NCBI GenBank assembly: GCA_903889785.1
Contig: CAISYT010000126.1
Location: 1 to 5,198 of the forward strand
Reading direction: 5' to 3'
From: an uncultured Caulobacterales bacterium
Lineage (GTDB): Bacteria > Pseudomonadota > Alphaproteobacteria > Caulobacterales > Caulobacteraceae
Length of the DNA stretch: 5,198 nt
Below are positions 1-5,198 of this stretch, one piece after another. A program made the position numbers and the translations under genes. Position 1 is the first letter of the stretch. Each line of letters starts with the position of its first letter. The notes beneath the pieces are model-generated. The model was not told the origin of the DNA. It ran no database searches and saw only the letters and a program-made list of their open reading frames with translations.

Positions 1-249
1 GACATCGACCTTCTGGCGCTCGGCCTTGCCGTAGGCGAGATCCTTAGTGACCTTGACCCCGCTCTTGGGAACCCCGGCCTTGAACTGCTCGCCCAGGAGC
101 TGATCAAGATTGAGGCCATTGCCCCAGGCCTGTTCGATAAAGCGCTGTTTGACCTCAGGCCGGGGTGTCTGGGCCGACAGCTGCGCCATCGGCGACAGCG
201 CCAAGGTCAGAACAGCGCAAAGAGCTCCGATATGAAGCCGACGAGTCAT
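1..249 (-). CDS. Exported protein, probable alpha/beta-hydrolase-fold esterase/lipase (5' part only)
   Basis: Seen: an ATG at 249-247 opens a frame that stays open for 83 codons to the left edge, so the C-terminal part lies outside the window. A GGGAGG Shine-Dalgarno sits 5 nt upstream and supports this start. Residues 1-26 look like a Sec signal peptide: two arginines at 3-4, a hydrophobic stretch at about 7-22, and a likely cleavage near Ala26 (LSA|QT). Cys11 is inside the hydrophobic core and does not form a proper lipobox, so a lipoprotein is unlikely. Residues 67-83 read VTKDLAYGKAERQKVDV. Known: a 'D-x-AYG-x-x-x-RQ-x-x-D-V' segment is typical of the first beta strands of secreted alpha/beta hydrolases (esterase/lipase, BD-FAE-like), ahead of the oxyanion HGG and GxSxG motifs. 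Inferred: a periplasmic or secreted hydrolase of unknown substrate. The catalytic residues are not in the window, so the family call is moderate while the gene itself is well supported. It lies 112 bp after gltD on the same strand and has no obvious link to glutamate synthesis. Confidence 0.72.
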   Translation of the reverse strand, partial: MTRRLHIGALCAVLTLALSPMAQLSAQTPRPEVKQRFIEQAWGNGLNLDQLLGEQFKAGVPKSGVKVTKDLAYGKAERQKVDV

Positions 250-361
250 AGAGACCTCCCTTTTATTGTGGTTGAGTGTGCGCCGCGCGGTTGCCCCCGC
301 CTATCGCGCTCACCCCTGAAACTGATCGCGCCGACACCCTCGGCCGGAGCGAATTTACGTC
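250..361. other. Intergenic gap between gltD and the exported protein gene
   Basis: This 112-bp stretch has no ORF of its own. In the direction of transcription a 5-bp stem (GCCGA/TCGGC, loop GGGTG) lies at 344-330, about 18 nt after the gltD stop. A weaker 4-bp stem (GCGG/CCGC, loop GGGCAA) follows in the G-rich part nearer the next gene. Neither is followed by a run of T, so neither is a convincing intrinsic terminator. The heptamer GCGCGAT occurs twice as a direct repeat, on the minus strand around 332-325 and 310-303. An A-rich patch (ACAATAAAA) lies just before the ribosome binding site. The gap is long enough for the downstream gene to have its own promoter, but I see no clear -35/-10 pair. 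Whether gltBD transcription reads through cannot be decided from the sequence. Confidence 0.5.
255..260 (-). promoter_or_regulatory. Ribosome binding site of the exported protein gene
   Basis: On the minus strand GGGAGG stands 5 nt before the ATG at 249. It is a good match to the anti-Shine-Dalgarno sequence and fixes the start just before the basic n-region of the signal peptide. Confidence 0.7.
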
Positions 362-1813
362 CTAACGCGGCAGATTGCTTGATCCCATGAGGTGAGCATC
401 CACCGCCTGAGCACATTGTCGTCCCTCACGGATCGCCCAAACCACCAGGGACTGGCCCCGGCGCATGTCACCACAGCTGAACACCTTATCGGCCGAGGTG
501 CGATAGTCGGCGACGTTCGCTTTGACATTGCCACGCCCGTCGAGCTCGACGCCGCTCTGTTCCAGCAGGGCGGTGCGGGTGGGGCCGGTGAACCCCATGG
601 CCAGCAGAACGAGATCGGCCTTCAGCTCGAATTCCGAACCGGGGATTTCCGAAAAAGCCATACGCCCATCAGGTCCAGCGCCCCATGCCAGGCGAACACA
701 TTCCAGCGCGGTGAGGCGGCCGTGGGTGCCGATCGCCCGCTTGGTCGCGACGGCAAAATCGCGCTCGGCACCCTCTTGCTGCGATGTCGACGTGCGCATC
801 CGCAGCGGCCAGTCCGGCCAGGTCAGGGCCTTGTTCTCGTGCTCGGGCGGCTGAGGCATGATCTCGAGCTGGGTGACCGATAAAGCGCCCTGACGGTTGG
901 AGGTGCCGATGCAGTCGCTGCCTGTATCGCCACCGCCGATGACCACGACATGTTTGCCCGCCGCGCTGATCGCGCCGTCCGGCGCCGCGACCGCTTCCGG
1001 ATCGCCAGCGTTGCGCTTGTTCTGCTGCGGCAAGAACGTCATGGCGTAGTGGATACCCGCCAGCGCACGGCCAGGAACATCAAGGTCGCGGGCGGCTTCG
1101 GCGCCACCGGCCATCACCAGCACGTCGTAATCGTCCAGCAGGCGCTGCACCGAGACGTTGACACCGATCTCCATATTGGTGCGGAAAAGCACACCCTCGG
1201 CCTCCATCTGCGCCACACGGCGATCGATGAGGGGCTTCTCCATCTTGAAGTCAGGGATGCCGTAGCGAAGCAGTCCGCCGATGCGGTCGGATTTCTCGAA
1301 CACCGTGGTCGCATGTCCAGCGCGGGCCAGTTGCTGGGCGCAGGCCAGGCCGGCAGGACCAGACCCCACCACGGCCACCCGTTTGCCGGTGCCGCGCGGC
1401 GACATCTGCGGCACGATCCAGCCCTCTTCCCACCCCTTGTCGACGATGGCGCACTCAATGGTTTTGATTGTTACCGGCGCGTCGATAATGTTGAGCGTGC
1501 AGGAGGCCTCGCATGGGGCGGGGCAAACGCGGCCGGTGAACTCCGGAAAGTTGTTGGTGGAGTGCAGGTTCTCCAACGCCGTCTTCCATTGCTCCCGATA
1601 GACCAGGGCATTGAAGTCGGGGATCTGATTGTTGACCGGGCAGCCATTATGGCAAAACGGGATGCCACAATCCATGCAACGGGCTGCCTGGCCGTTCAGG
1701 GTTTCAGACGGCAGAGGACGGACGAATTCCCTCCAGTGGTGCAATCGGTCCTGTGGCTTTTCATAGCCACGATCCTGGCGCTCTGTTTCCAGGAAGCCGG
1801 TGGGCTTGCCCAT
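362..1813 (-). CDS. gltD: Glutamate synthase [NADPH] small (beta) subunit GltD
   Basis: GltD is the electron-input subunit of cytoplasmic NADPH-GOGAT. It oxidises NADPH at an FAD and sends electrons through [4Fe-4S] clusters to the FMN of GltB. At 483 residues it has the usual length for the family, and MGKPTGFLE is a typical GltD N-terminus. Seen in order: an N-terminal iron-sulfur domain with Cys46, 49, 54 and 58 ([14 protein letters not shown]) and a second group Cys97, 101 and 105 ([10 protein letters not shown]); an FAD Rossmann motif GSGPAG at 150-155 with Glu173 at the end of the second strand; the conserved [12 protein letters not shown] at 179-190; an NADPH Rossmann motif GGGDTG at 293-298; and the C-terminal FAD motif [15 protein letters not shown] at 447-461. 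By analogy with dihydropyrimidine dehydrogenase, the cysteines hold two [4Fe-4S] clusters. All expected motifs are intact and I see no frameshift. The start is supported by a GGAGA 5 nt upstream. It follows gltB by 23 bp, so the two are almost certainly co-transcribed. The main alternative would be a stand-alone GltD-like oxidoreductase, which the adjacent gltB makes unlikely. Confidence 0.97.
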   Translation of the reverse strand: MGKPTGFLETERQDRGYEKPQDRLHHWREFVRPLPSETLNGQAARCMDCGIPFCHNGCPVNNQIPDFNALVYREQWKTALENLHSTNNFPEFTGRVCPAPCEASCTLNIIDAPVTIKTIECAIVDKGWEEGWIVPQMSPRGTGKRVAVVGSGPAGLACAQQLARAGHATTVFEKSDRIGGLLRYGIPDFKMEKPLIDRRVAQMEAEGVLFRTNMEIGVNVSVQRLLDDYDVLVMAGGAEAARDLDVPGRALAGIHYAMTFLPQQNKRNAGDPEAVAAPDGAISAAGKHVVVIGGGDTGSDCIGTSNRQGALSVTQLEIMPQPPEHENKALTWPDWPLRMRTSTSQQEGAERDFAVATKRAIGTHGRLTALECVRLAWGAGPDGRMAFSEIPGSEFELKADLVLLAMGFTGPTRTALLEQSGVELDGRGNVKANVADYRTSADKVFSCGDMRRGQSLVVWAIREGRQCAQAVDAHLMGSSNLPR

Positions 1814-1818
1814 AGGTA

Positions 1819-1823
1819 TCTCC
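1819..1823 (-). promoter_or_regulatory. Ribosome binding site of gltD
   Basis: GGAGA on the minus strand lies 5 nt before the gltD ATG at 1813, inside the 23-bp gltB-gltD spacer. It shows that gltD is translated from its own site rather than by an overlapping stop/start, and it confirms the ATG choice. Confidence 0.7.
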
Positions 1824-1836
1824 GACTCTCGGGTTT

Positions 1837-5198
<3,362 letters not shown>

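Noticed and set aside
255..300. Possible sigma-70-type promoter for the exported protein gene (CACAAT as -10)
   Set aside because: The hexamer matches TATAAT at only 4 of 6 positions, there is no TTGACA-like element 17 bp upstream, and a start there would fall within the ribosome binding site.
330..344. Possible rho-independent terminator after gltD
   Set aside because: The stem is only 5 bp and mismatched outside that, and no T-run follows on the minus strand. It is described under the intergenic gap but not called a terminator.
392..883. Plus-strand open frames (163 and 110 codons) opposite the 3' half of gltD
   Set aside because: They overlap the NADPH and C-terminal FAD regions of gltD, have no recognisable domain, and overlap each other in different frames, so they are shadows.

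Overview
The window is a GC-rich piece of bacterial chromosome. All three genes I can support lie on the minus strand, so transcription runs from high to low coordinates. It carries most of a glutamate synthase (GOGAT) locus: a gltB cut at its 5' end by the right edge, a complete gltD 23 bp downstream, and, after a 112-bp gap, the first 83 codons of an exported protein cut by the left edge. The GltB and GltD sequences are of the proteobacterial NADPH-GOGAT type. The GC-rich codon use and the general character of the proteins suggest an alphaproteobacterium (for example the Caulobacterales or Sphingomonadales). That placement is an impression from the proteins, not a demonstrated assignment.

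Layout, right to left: 5198-1837 is the C-terminal 1119 codons of gltB, holding the end of the glutaminase domain or its linker, the central domain, the FMN/3Fe-4S synthase barrel and the GXGXG beta-helix. 1836-1814 is a short spacer containing the gltD Shine-Dalgarno. 1813-362 is gltD (483 codons). 361-250 is an intergenic gap with weak hairpins and the ribosome binding site of the next gene. 249-1 is the start of a secreted, probably alpha/beta-hydrolase-fold, protein.

How the genes work together: GltD oxidises NADPH with its FAD and passes electrons through iron-sulfur clusters to the FMN of GltB. GltB hydrolyses glutamine in its N-terminal domain (outside the window), channels the ammonia to the FMN site and reductively aminates 2-oxoglutarate to give two glutamates per cycle. 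With glutamine synthetase this forms the GS-GOGAT ammonium assimilation route. The exported protein has no evident tie to this pathway.

I found no RNA gene, mobile element, CRISPR array, long repeat or unknown system. The window looks like ordinary core metabolism, and all findings are scored low accordingly.
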